Source of the DNA: Holophagales bacterium UBA5066
Lineage (GTDB): Bacteria; Acidobacteriota; Thermoanaerobaculia; UBA5066
Assembly (NCBI GenBank): GCA_002414905.1
Contig: DIAY01000124.1
Span: forward strand, 9,768-16,729
Length of the DNA stretch: 6,962 bases
Direction of reading: 5' to 3'
Within the stretch, counting starts at the first letter, position 1, and each line of letters starts with the position of its first letter. Positions 1-5,842 of this stretch are shown one piece after another. The notes beneath the pieces were generated by a model. The model was not told the DNA's origin. It ran no database searches and saw only the letters and a program-made list of their open reading frames with translations. The position numbers were made by a program, and so were the translations under genes.

Positions 1-591
1 ATGGGTGCGGTCGCCGCGCCGAGCGATCCCGACGAGAGACACGAGTTCGACTACTTCGGCGCGCCCCTGATCCGCGTCGTGAGGAGCCGCCTCGGCTGGC
101 TCCTCCTCCTCTTCATCGGAGGGACGCTGACCGGCTCGGTCCTGCAGCACTTCGAGGGAGAACTGTCGAAGGTCGTCGCCCTCTCGTTCTTCATTCCGCT
201 CATCATCGGCACCGGGGGAAACGCCGGGAGCCAGACCGTCTCCACCATCATTCGTGCGATGGCCCTCAAGCAGGTCCACGTGAAGGACGCCCTCCGCGTC
301 GCCCTCCGGGAGATGAGCTCCGGCCTGATCCTGGGAGGCATCCTCTGCGGCGTCGCCATCGCGCGGGTCTCCCTCTGGGGCGTCGGTCCCAGTCTCGCGC
401 TGACGGTAGGATTGACCATCCTGGCGGTCTGCATCTGGGCGAATGTCATGGGCGCCCTCGTCCCGCTCCTGGCCGAGAAGTTTCACTTCGACCCGACCGT
501 CGCCTCGGCTCCCCTCATCGCGACCCTCGTCGACGCGACGGGCCTCGCGATCTACATGGCCATCGCCAAGGCGGTCCTGAAAGAGATCTGA
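1..591 (+). CDS. mgtE: MgtE-family magnesium transporter, C-terminal membrane domain (5' partial)
   Basis: Inner-membrane channel-like transporter for Mg2+ (possibly Co2+). The visible 196 residues match the MgtE transmembrane domain: about five hydrophobic segments (roughly residues 32-49, 58-76, 107-126, 131-157 and 168-192), the pore signature PLIIGTGGNAGSQ at 66-78, and the closing motif TLVDATG at 175-181. Asp178 lies 18 residues from the C-terminus, as the pore Asp432 does in the 450-residue Thermus MgtE. The usual N-terminal and CBS regulatory domains are absent. The ATG is exactly at base 1 and the first residues resemble the linker between CBS and membrane domains, so I infer that the gene begins upstream and this Met is internal. 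A stand-alone membrane-domain protein is the alternative. It converges on the DUF4412-like gene, with a GC-rich hairpin between them. Confidence 0.88.
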   Translation: MGAVAAPSDPDERHEFDYFGAPLIRVVRSRLGWLLLLFIGGTLTGSVLQHFEGELSKVVALSFFIPLIIGTGGNAGSQTVSTIIRAMALKQVHVKDALRVALREMSSGLILGGILCGVAIARVSLWGVGPSLALTVGLTILAVCIWANVMGALVPLLAEKFHFDPTVASAPLIATLVDATGLAIYMAIAKAVLKEI

Positions 592-610
592 GGCAGGCCA
601 GAACGTGCAA

Positions 611-635
611 CCGCCGCCGGGCAAGCCGGCGGCGG
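611..635. terminator. GC-rich perfect hairpin between convergent genes, possible bidirectional terminator
   Basis: Ten-base arms CCGCCGCCGG (611-620) and CCGGCGGCGG (626-635) are perfectly complementary around a five-base loop, GCAAG. The hairpin lies 20 bases after the MgtE stop and 33 bases beyond the end of the opposing gene, in the only convergent junction here that has a spacer. Neither strand has a T-tract after the stem, so it is not a classic intrinsic terminator. It may still act as a U-less terminator or as an RNA 3'-end stabiliser for both transcripts. Confidence 0.5.
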
Positions 636-667
636 CGGGAACCGGGACGGAACCGGCGAGGGCGAGC

Positions 668-1462
668 CTACCGGCTGCCGCCCTTCTTCTTCATCATCTC
701 CTCGATCATCTTCCGCTGCTCCGGGCTCATGTTCTTCATGGCGTCGTCCATCTGCTTCTGCTGCTCGGGAGACATCATCGTCCCCATGATGCTCGTCTCT
801 TTGTAGCCAACAGGCACCTCGAACGTCGAGGCCGGGAGAGGCCGCTTCTCGGCCTTCACCAGCTCCCACGTCATGGACGCCTCGGGCTTGCCCTTCTCGC
901 GCATGACCATCCGGATCGGCATCCCCTCGAGACCGTTGGCCTTCAGCGCGATCTCGAGACCCTGCCCTCCCCCTCCGCGACGACCGGAGTTGAACATCGA
1001 GGCGGGCCCGAGGATCTCCTTCGAGATGCAGACCTCGTTCTCCGACGTGCCGCCTTCCTGGGTCACGAGCGCCTTCTGGCACGCGAAGCCGGCGACGCTG
1101 TCGGCGCCGAGACGCTTCACCGTCCACTTCTTGTCCTGTTCCGACTTGGGAAGGCTCTTCTGCATCTCATTCACGTCGATCCGCGCGTAGCTCTTCTGCG
1201 CGTCATTGATCATGTAGGAGATGCCGGGCTCGGTCGTACGGGTCAGCACGACCATCTTCATGCCGCCGCCCTGAGCCTGCTTCAGCTGGGCGTTGGACAT
1301 CTCGATCTGCATCCGCGCCCCCGCCTTGCCGACGAGCGCCTTCGACGAACCTTCGATCTCCTTCCCGCTGATCTTCATGTCCAGGACACCTTCCCATTGC
1401 GCGGTGGCCGAGAGCGGGAGGACGAGAAGAGCAACGAGGGAAAGCTGGTGGAATCTGTTCAC
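668..1462 (-). CDS. Secreted DUF4412-like protein with Met-rich repeated tail
   Basis: A 264-residue exported protein of unknown function. Residues 1-21 are a signal peptide (Arg3, a hydrophobic core LVALLVLPL, and an ATA|Q signal peptidase I site); there is no lipobox. The mature part resembles the DUF4412 family of periplasmic proteins: an early strand-rich region, a segment about preventing or reporting a state (ISYMINDAQKSYARID, 81-96), then a conserved-looking GADSVAGFACQK (119-130). Cys128 and Cys145 could form a disulphide. A Gly/Arg-rich loop (160-167) precedes a region with EVPVGYKETSI (215-225). The tail, 230-259, is a 15-residue unit occurring twice (MSPEQ at 230 and at 245), rich in Met, Gln, Glu and Lys and probably helical. 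Start is GTG with AGGAG six bases upstream. The family assignment is from recognition of pattern, not from a search. Confidence 0.82.
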   Translation of the reverse strand: MNRFHQLSLVALLVLPLSATAQWEGVLDMKISGKEIEGSSKALVGKAGARMQIEMSNAQLKQAQGGGMKMVVLTRTTEPGISYMINDAQKSYARIDVNEMQKSLPKSEQDKKWTVKRLGADSVAGFACQKALVTQEGGTSENEVCISKEILGPASMFNSGRRGGGGQGLEIALKANGLEGMPIRMVMREKGKPEASMTWELVKAEKRPLPASTFEVPVGYKETSIMGTMMSPEQQKQMDDAMKNMSPEQRKMIEEMMKKKGGSR

Positions 1463-1468
1463 GGGAAT

Positions 1469-1473
1469 CTCCT
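1469..1473 (-). promoter_or_regulatory. Ribosome binding site fixing the GTG start of the DUF4412-like gene
   Basis: On the minus strand AGGAG stands six bases before the GTG at 1462-1460. This is the best Shine-Dalgarno match of any gene in the window. Together with the signal peptide that begins directly at this codon, it supports the GTG start. Confidence 0.75.
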
Positions 1474-1591
1474 TTCGCGGGTGCGAGGTTTGCTGTCGGA
1501 ACGAGGTGGAAGTCTACTCCGCACACTGCGGGAGGCACGTGATCGCGGGCACCCTGCGGCACGGACCGGATGCCCGCGCCGGGGCCGCCTT

Positions 1592-1606
1592 CGCGCAGAA
1601 TGCGCG
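1592..1606. repeat. Small inverted repeat directly before the methyltransferase start codon
   Basis: Arms CGCGCA (1592-1597) and TGCGCG (1601-1606) are perfectly complementary around GAA and end one base before the ATG at 1608. The position is where a ribosome binding site would be expected, and no Shine-Dalgarno sequence is visible there. It could be an RNA hairpin limiting initiation or a protein-binding site. A six-base match in such GC-rich DNA can also be chance. Confidence 0.35.
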
Positions 1607-1607
1607 C

Positions 1608-2228
1608 ATGCCCAGCCGCGTGCCGGACGAGCCGAAAACCTACGACGCTTCCTATTACGACCGCTGGTACCACGACCCGCGGACCCGCGTCACCGCACGG
1701 ACGCTCGTCCGCCGTAAGGCGGCGCTCGCCGTGGCGGCGACCGAGCAGCTCCTCGAGCACCCCGTCCGCAACGTCCTCGACGTCGGCTGCGGCGAGGCGC
1801 CGTGGCGAGGCGCTCTCCGCGCTCTCCGCCCGCGCCTGGCCTACACCGGCGTGGACCCCAGCGCCTGGGCGGCCAGGCGCTGGGGTCCCACGCGGGGCGT
1901 CCTCCACGGTGGCCTCACGGATCTCGAGCGGCTCCCCCTGCGTGGGCCGTTCGACCTCGTCGTCTGCTCCGACGTCCTCCACTACGTTTCCGACGCCGAG
2001 GTGCGCCGGGGTGTCGCCGCGATGGCCGCGCTCGCCCGCGGCCTGGTCTGGCTCGAGGCGTTCACCTCGGAGGACGACTTCGAAGGAGACGTGGAGGGCT
2101 TCCGGCCGCGCCCGGCGCGCTGGTACCGCGCCGCCTTTCGACGGGCCGGCCTCGTCCCGCTCGGCCTCTGGCTCCATGCCTCCCCTGCCGTCGAGCACAG
2201 GGTCGCCGCCCTGGAGCGGGGAGGCTGA
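1608..2228 (+). CDS. Class I SAM-dependent methyltransferase, substrate unknown
   Basis: A 206-residue cytoplasmic protein with the Rossmann-type methyltransferase fold. Motif I, the SAM-binding loop, is VLDVGCGEAPW at 56-66. The acidic residue ending strand beta2, expected to hold the SAM ribose, is Asp83 in GVDPS. The beta4 motif is FDLVVCSDVLHYV at 115-127, typical of the Methyltransf_11/23 group. A Tyr-rich N-terminus (YDASYYDRWYHDP, 12-24) is common in this group. The C-terminal part (165-190) forms the usual final strands. The ATG at 1608 is chosen because the reading frame upstream has no homology-like character and runs antisense into the signal peptide of the neighbouring gene; no ribosome binding site is evident, and GTG at 1620 is an alternative. 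The gene carries a 9-bp tandem duplication and a perfect 16-bp inverted repeat. It abuts pdxA tail to tail. Small molecule or macromolecule as acceptor cannot be told. Confidence 0.87.
   Translation: MPSRVPDEPKTYDASYYDRWYHDPRTRVTARTLVRRKAALAVAATEQLLEHPVRNVLDVGCGEAPWRGALRALRPRLAYTGVDPSAWAARRWGPTRGVLHGGLTDLERLPLRGPFDLVVCSDVLHYVSDAEVRRGVAAMAALARGLVWLEAFTSEDDFEGDVEGFRPRPARWYRAAFRRAGLVPLGLWLHASPAVEHRVAALERGG
1812..1829 (+). repeat. In-frame 9-bp tandem duplication in the methyltransferase gene
   Basis: GCTCTCCGC occurs twice without a gap and encodes Ala-Leu-Arg twice (residues 69-74), in the helix after SAM motif I. The identical codon choice in both copies suggests slippage or a recent duplication that kept the frame. 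Confidence 0.6.
1853..1888. repeat. Perfect 16-bp inverted repeat inside the methyltransferase gene
   Basis: Arm GGACCCCAGCGCCTGG (1853-1868) is perfectly complementary to CCAGGCGCTGGGGTCC (1873-1888), with the four-base loop GCGG. It encodes residues 82-94, including the SAM-ribose Asp83, so it lies in a functionally constrained part of the protein. No T-tract follows. In RNA it would form a very stable hairpin in the first half of the coding region. Confidence 0.85.
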
Positions 2229-2231
2229 TCA
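2226..2231. other. Abutting convergent stop codons forming palindrome TGATCA
   Basis: The methyltransferase stop TGA (2226-2228) is immediately followed by the complement of the pdxA stop TGA (2229-2231). There is no spacer, so any transcription terminator for either gene must lie inside the other gene. Confidence 0.9.
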
Positions 2232-3242
2232 GATTGCTCGCGGCCTCACGGCGAACGCGCTGCGTGCGGCGGTACGCACGGCCTCGACCATGCTGACTGC
2301 GCTCGCGCGGCCGGTCCCGGCGATGTCGAAGGCCGTGCCGTGGTCCACCGAGGTCCGCAGGAACGGCAGGCCGCAGGTGATCGAGACCGTCCGCTCGAAG
2401 TCGTACATCTTGGCGGCGATGTGTCCCTGGTCGTGGTACAGCGAAAGGACGGCGTCGAAGCGCCCTTCGGCCGCGTGCCAGAAGACCGAGTCGGCCGGGA
2501 GCGGGCCGTACGCGTCGATGCCCGCGGCGCGCGCCGCCGCTACGGCCGGGGCGAGCTCGCGCTCCTCCTCGTCGCCGAAGAGACCGTGCTCGCCGCCGTG
2601 GGGGTTGAGAGCGGCAACGGCGAGGCGCGGCGCCGGAACACCCAGTGTCTGCAGGGCCGTGGCGGCGCGCCGGAGGACGTCCAGAGTCCGTTCCGCCGTG
2701 ATGTGACGGATCGCTTCGGCGAGCGGAAGGTGGCGCGTGAGGAAGAAGATCCTCAGCCCTTTCACCTCGAACAGAGTGAGCGGATCGGTCGTCCCGGTCC
2801 TCTCGCCGAAGATCTCGGTGTGGCCGATCTGGGACACGCCGGCCGCCCGGAACGCCTCCTTGTTGACCGGCGCGGTCGCGACGGCATCGACCTCGCCGGC
2901 GAGGGCGAGGTCGATGGCGACGCGGATCGATTCGAAGGCCGCGCGGCCGGCCGCTGCCTGGATGCGCCCCCACTCGATCCCGTCGACACCGTACGCCGGC
3001 ACGTCGACGACCTCGGCGAAGCCGGGCTTGCCCGTCGCCGTGCCGGGCCGGCCGATCGGCACGACGTCGAGAGAGACGCCGGTCGTGCCGAGGGCCCTCT
3101 CGACGATGCGGCGGTCGCCGACCACGACGGGGATGCAGACGTCCTGGAGCCCTCCCACGGCGAGGGCCCGGACGACGATCTCCGGGCCGATCGAGGCCGG
3201 GTCTCCGAGAGTGATGGCGACGACGGGACGAGAAAGAGGCAT
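2229..3242 (-). CDS. pdxA: 4-hydroxythreonine-4-phosphate dehydrogenase (PdxA)
   Basis: Cytoplasmic NAD-dependent enzyme that oxidises 4-phosphooxy-L-threonine; the product decarboxylates and feeds PdxJ in the deoxyxylulose-phosphate-dependent route to pyridoxal phosphate. The 337 residues are normal for the family. Visible motifs are TLGDPASIGPE (11-21), TAPVNKEAF (123-131), IGHTEIFGERTGT (139-151), TRHLPL (169-174), LNPHGGEHG (212-220), LYHDQGHIAAK (269-279) and LPFLRTSVDHGTAFDIAGTG (292-311). His171, His215 and His270 have the spacing of the divalent-metal ligands His166, His211 and His266 of the E. coli enzyme, so it appears intact. The ATG at 3242 directly precedes the family's first strand; a weak GGAAAG site stands eight bases upstream. 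Other B6 genes (pdxJ, ksgA) are not next to it. It is divergent from the S9 peptidase gene across 72 bases. The related PdxA2/DUF-type oxidoreductases are a less likely alternative. Confidence 0.95.
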   Translation of the reverse strand: MPLSRPVVAITLGDPASIGPEIVVRALAVGGLQDVCIPVVVGDRRIVERALGTTGVSLDVVPIGRPGTATGKPGFAEVVDVPAYGVDGIEWGRIQAAAGRAAFESIRVAIDLALAGEVDAVATAPVNKEAFRAAGVSQIGHTEIFGERTGTTDPLTLFEVKGLRIFFLTRHLPLAEAIRHITAERTLDVLRRAATALQTLGVPAPRLAVAALNPHGGEHGLFGDEEERELAPAVAAARAAGIDAYGPLPADSVFWHAAEGRFDAVLSLYHDQGHIAAKMYDFERTVSITCGLPFLRTSVDHGTAFDIAGTGRASAVSMVEAVRTAARSAFAVRPRAI

Positions 3243-3305
3243 CAGATTCGCTTTCCGGTAAATGATCCCATGCCTGTGCCACTCTGACCGAACGCCGCCC
3301 CGCTC

Positions 3306-3309
3306 GAGG
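3306..3309 (+). promoter_or_regulatory. Ribosome binding site supporting the ATG start of the S9 peptidase gene
   Basis: GAGG lies five bases before the ATG at 3315. An in-frame GTG at 3309 overlaps this site and has no such sequence ahead of it, so the ATG is preferred. The difference is only two residues. Confidence 0.55.
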
Positions 3310-3314
3310 TGAGA

Positions 3315-5189
3315 ATGCGAACGACCGCCCTGCCGATCCTCCTCGTCTCGCTTTTCGCGCTGCCCACGCCCGCCGACGAGCTCGAGACACGCGTCGCGAC
3401 GATGGCCCGCGTCGGCGGGGCCTGGTCGCCAAGCTTCTCTCCCGACGGCTCGCGCCTCGCCTTCGTCTCGGACCTGTCGGGACAGCCGCAGGTCTGGACG
3501 ATCCCGACGGCCGGCGGTTTCCCGGAGCTCGTCACGCCGCTGGAGGACCCCGTCGGGCAGGTGAGCTGGTCGCCCGCCGGGGCCCTTCTCGCCTTCAGCG
3601 TCGCGCCCGGCGGAGGGATGAACGGGCAGGTCTGGATTTCGCAACCGGACGGCGCCGGCCTTCGCCTTCTGACGGCCGGAGGCCGGGAGACGAATCGCCT
3701 TTCGGGCTTCACCCGCGACGCCTCGCGCCTGCTCCTGGCGTCCAACGACCGAAGCGGCGCGACCATCGACGCCTACCTCCTCGACCCTCTCACCGGGGAG
3801 CCCTCCGCGCGCACGACCGCTCCCGGCAGCCACGCCTACACGGACGTCTCCTGCGATGGCCGCTTCGCCCTCCTCTCCAGGCTCATGCAGCGGGGAGACA
3901 ACGACTTCCTCCTCGTCGACCTCGCAACGGGCGCGGAGCTCCTCCTGACGCCCCACGAGCGGCCGGCGAGCTTCGGTGGCGGCGTCTTCTCGCCCGACGG
4001 CCGGACGGTCTGGCTCTCCTCGAACGCCGGCCGGGACCTCGCGGCCTTCGCCCGGATCCGCCTCGGTCCGAACGGCCGGCCCGGCCCGATCGAGATCGTC
4101 GCCTCGCGCAATGACGCCGAGCTTTCCGATTTCGAGGTCGACGAGGCGGGTCTCACGGCCGTTCTCTCCTGGAACGTTGCGGGCCGGACCGAGCTCGCCT
4201 TCGTCGACCTCGGCAGCGGCCGCAGCCACCCGGGGCCCGCCCTTCCCTCCGAGATCGCGTCGGGGCTCGTCTTCTCCCCCGACGGGACGAAGCTCGCGAT
4301 GGTCCTCTCGGGCTCGACGGCTCCGAGGGACGTCTGGGTCTACGACCGCACAAAGGCCTCGCTGCGCCAGCTGACGCGGAGCCCTCACGCCGGTATCGAC
4401 CTCGCCTCCCTCGTCAGGCCTTCGCTCGTCAACTTTCCCGGACGGGACGGCCTGCCGCTCTCGGGCTGGCTCTACCGGCCTTCCGGCGCCTCCGGCCCCG
4501 GGCCGCTCGTCCTCTCGTTCCACGGCGGGCCGGAGGGACAGGAACGGCCCTCGTTCCGTTCCGACTATCAGGCCCTCGTGTCGCAGGGAATCTCCGTCCT
4601 CGCCCCGAACGTGAGGGGCTCATCCGGCTTCGGCAAGCGATTCGTGAACCTCGACAACGGCGCCCTCAGAAAGGGGGCGGTCGAGGACATCGCCGCCTGC
4701 GTCGACTATGTCGTGAGGGCGGGGCTGGCCGATCCGAAACGGATCGGGATCACCGGCGGCTCCTACGGCGGCTACATGACGATGGCCGGTCTCGCCACCT
4801 TCCCCGACCTCCTGGCTGCCGGCGCGAACCTCTTCGGCATCGTCAACTTCGCCACCTTCTTCCGCAACACCGAGCCCTGGATGGCCGCGATCTCCAGGAC
4901 CGAGTACGGCGACCCCGAGACCGAGGCTGCCATGCTCCGCGACCTCTCTCCGATCCACCGCCTCGACCGCGTGAAGGCCCCGACGCTCGTCCTGCACGGC
5001 GCCAACGACACGAACTGTCCCGTCATCGAGGCCGAGCAGGTCGTCGCGAGCCTGAAGGAGCACGGCGTTCCTGTGAAATACGTCCTCTTCCCCGACGAGG
5101 GCCACGGCTGGAGGAAGACCTCGAACCGCATCCGGTCGACGGTCGAGGTGACGCGCTGGTTCGTGAAGTACCTGAAGGAAGGCGTCTAG
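3315..5189 (+). CDS. Secreted S9-family serine peptidase (prolyl oligopeptidase/acylaminoacyl-peptidase type)
   Basis: A 624-residue exported peptidase expected to cleave short peptides in the periplasm or outside the cell. Residues 1-20 form a signal peptide (MRMR start, hydrophobic TALPILLVSLFAL), cleaved near PADE. Residues about 25-365 are a beta-propeller with PD40/TolB-like blades: SPSFSPDGSRLAF, WSPAGALLAF, FSPDGRTVWL near 225 and FSPDGTKLAM near 320. The propeller in this family screens substrate size. Residues about 370-622 are the alpha/beta hydrolase domain: oxyanion-region HGGPEG near 403, RGSSGFG near 434, nucleophile Ser483 in GGSYGG, acid Asp565 in HGANDTNCP, and His597 in DEGHGW. 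The triad is complete and the length is usual for the family. It could be called S9C-like or DPP4-like; the exact subfamily is uncertain. It overlaps the next convergent gene by four bases at CTAG. Confidence 0.93.
   Translation: MRTTALPILLVSLFALPTPADELETRVATMARVGGAWSPSFSPDGSRLAFVSDLSGQPQVWTIPTAGGFPELVTPLEDPVGQVSWSPAGALLAFSVAPGGGMNGQVWISQPDGAGLRLLTAGGRETNRLSGFTRDASRLLLASNDRSGATIDAYLLDPLTGEPSARTTAPGSHAYTDVSCDGRFALLSRLMQRGDNDFLLVDLATGAELLLTPHERPASFGGGVFSPDGRTVWLSSNAGRDLAAFARIRLGPNGRPGPIEIVASRNDAELSDFEVDEAGLTAVLSWNVAGRTELAFVDLGSGRSHPGPALPSEIASGLVFSPDGTKLAMVLSGSTAPRDVWVYDRTKASLRQLTRSPHAGIDLASLVRPSLVNFPGRDGLPLSGWLYRPSGASGPGPLVLSFHGGPEGQERPSFRSDYQALVSQGISVLAPNVRGSSGFGKRFVNLDNGALRKGAVEDIAACVDYVVRAGLADPKRIGITGGSYGGYMTMAGLATFPDLLAAGANLFGIVNFATFFRNTEPWMAAISRTEYGDPETEAAMLRDLSPIHRLDRVKAPTLVLHGANDTNCPVIEAEQVVASLKEHGVPVKYVLFPDEGHGWRKTSNRIRSTVEVTRWFVKYLKEGV
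5186..5189. other. Overlapping convergent stop codons within palindrome CTAG
   Basis: The peptidase stop TAG (5187-5189) and the stop TAG of the opposing SRPBCC gene (complement of 5186-5188) share the same CTAG. No room for a terminator exists between the genes. Confidence 0.9.
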
Positions 5190-5803
5190 GGCGCCGCCTC
5201 GACGGCCCGCCCGAGCCCCGAGACGCTCTGCTGGAAGAGGCGGCTCCATCGCGACTGGACGAGCGGTGCGAGGAGCCCGACCGGGGCTCCGTGGAAGACC
5301 TCCGCATTGACGACGAAGGTCCGCGTCGGCGTCACCGGCGTGAAGCGCCAGACGTGGCAGGAGGTGATGCCCCCCTCCGACTTGCACCACATCACCTCGC
5401 GGCCGGCCTTCAGCCGGGTGACGAACTCCTCCGAGCGAATCGTCCCGAGCGGGAATCCGAGAGCGAGGACCTGCTCGAACCCGCCCGCGAGCCGGAACCC
5501 GGGCTCACCGAGCCAGCGGGCCCCTGCATGGAGCGGCGTCGACCAGCGCGGCCACTCCTCGATCCGCGAGAAGACCTCCCAGACCTTTTCGACGGGAGCG
5601 CCAACACTGCCCGAAGCGACGACGACGAGCGTCTTCCACGACTCCATCGGGACCCCGGCTGCCTCGGCGGCCGAGCGCGCCGCGGCGATCTCCGCCTCGG
5701 TCCCGGCGAAGCTCACTCTCAGCGCCGTCATGGCGAAGACCGAAGCGACGAGGAGGAGGACGACGAACGCGAGGAGGCCGACGATCCGGCGCGAATTCCA
5801 CAT
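5186..5803 (-). CDS. Membrane-anchored SRPBCC/START-like protein
   Basis: A 205-residue protein of unknown ligand. Residues 7-28 are a single hydrophobic segment after a short Arg-containing N-terminus (WNSRR), with no clear signal peptidase site, so an N-terminal anchor with the rest outside the cytoplasm is likely. A short Ala/Glu-rich helix (34-50) links to the domain at about 58-203, which has the polyketide cyclase/dehydrase-like pattern: ASGSVGAPVEKVWEVFSRIEEWPRW (63-87, not given in full here as a motif but recognisable by VEKVWEVF and WPRW), GGFEQVLALGFPLG, SEEFVTRLKAGREVMW, and CHVWRFTPVTPTRTFV. These domains bind hydrophobic ligands in a helix-grip fold; no enzymatic residues can be assigned. 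Cys140 and Cys149 are close enough for a disulphide. The ATG at 5803 has only a weak purine site before it. It follows the DMT transporter by 39 bases on the same strand and may be co-transcribed. Confidence 0.78.
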   Translation of the reverse strand: MWNSRRIVGLLAFVVLLLVASVFAMTALRVSFAGTEAEIAAARSAAEAAGVPMESWKTLVVVASGSVGAPVEKVWEVFSRIEEWPRWSTPLHAGARWLGEPGFRLAGGFEQVLALGFPLGTIRSEEFVTRLKAGREVMWCKSEGGITSCHVWRFTPVTPTRTFVVNAEVFHGAPVGLLAPLVQSRWSRLFQQSVSGLGRAVEAAP

Positions 5804-5842
5804 CTCGGCGAGTCTAGCCCCGGCCGGGTGCGTCGCCGCGCG

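Noticed and set aside
1519..1531. Short inverted repeat CCGCA-CAC-TGCGG and a CACGTG site in the divergent region 1463-1607
   Set aside because: Five- and six-base palindromes are expected by chance in DNA this GC-rich, and they have no clear relation to a promoter. A TAGACT element on the minus strand nearby lacks a -35 partner.
1293..1607. N-terminal extension of the methyltransferase by 105 codons
   Set aside because: The extension overlaps the signal peptide and start of the divergent gene and has no recognisable domain. The methyltransferase fold is complete from the ATG at 1608.
605..1717. 370-codon plus-strand frame rich in Leu, His and Arg
   Set aside because: It is antisense to the DUF4412-like gene, which has a signal peptide, a good ribosome binding site and ordinary protein composition. 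The His/Leu runs are the complement of Met- and Lys-rich codons.
3243..3314. Possible promoters between pdxA and the peptidase gene
   Set aside because: The 72 bases contain AT-richer patches around 3257-3265, but I could not find a hexamer pair with proper spacing on either strand.
4491..4508. Palindromic run of CGGCCC/GGGCCG inside the peptidase gene
   Set aside because: It is short, consists only of G and C, and is explained by Gly/Pro codons (GPGP).
3243..4523. Long open frame continuing upstream of pdxA on the minus strand, antisense to the peptidase gene
   Set aside because: The translation is rich in Arg, Gly, Glu and Ala with no fold-like pattern, and the PdxA family N-terminus begins exactly at the ATG at 3242. 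The opposing peptidase has a complete domain structure, so this is a shadow frame typical of GC-rich DNA.
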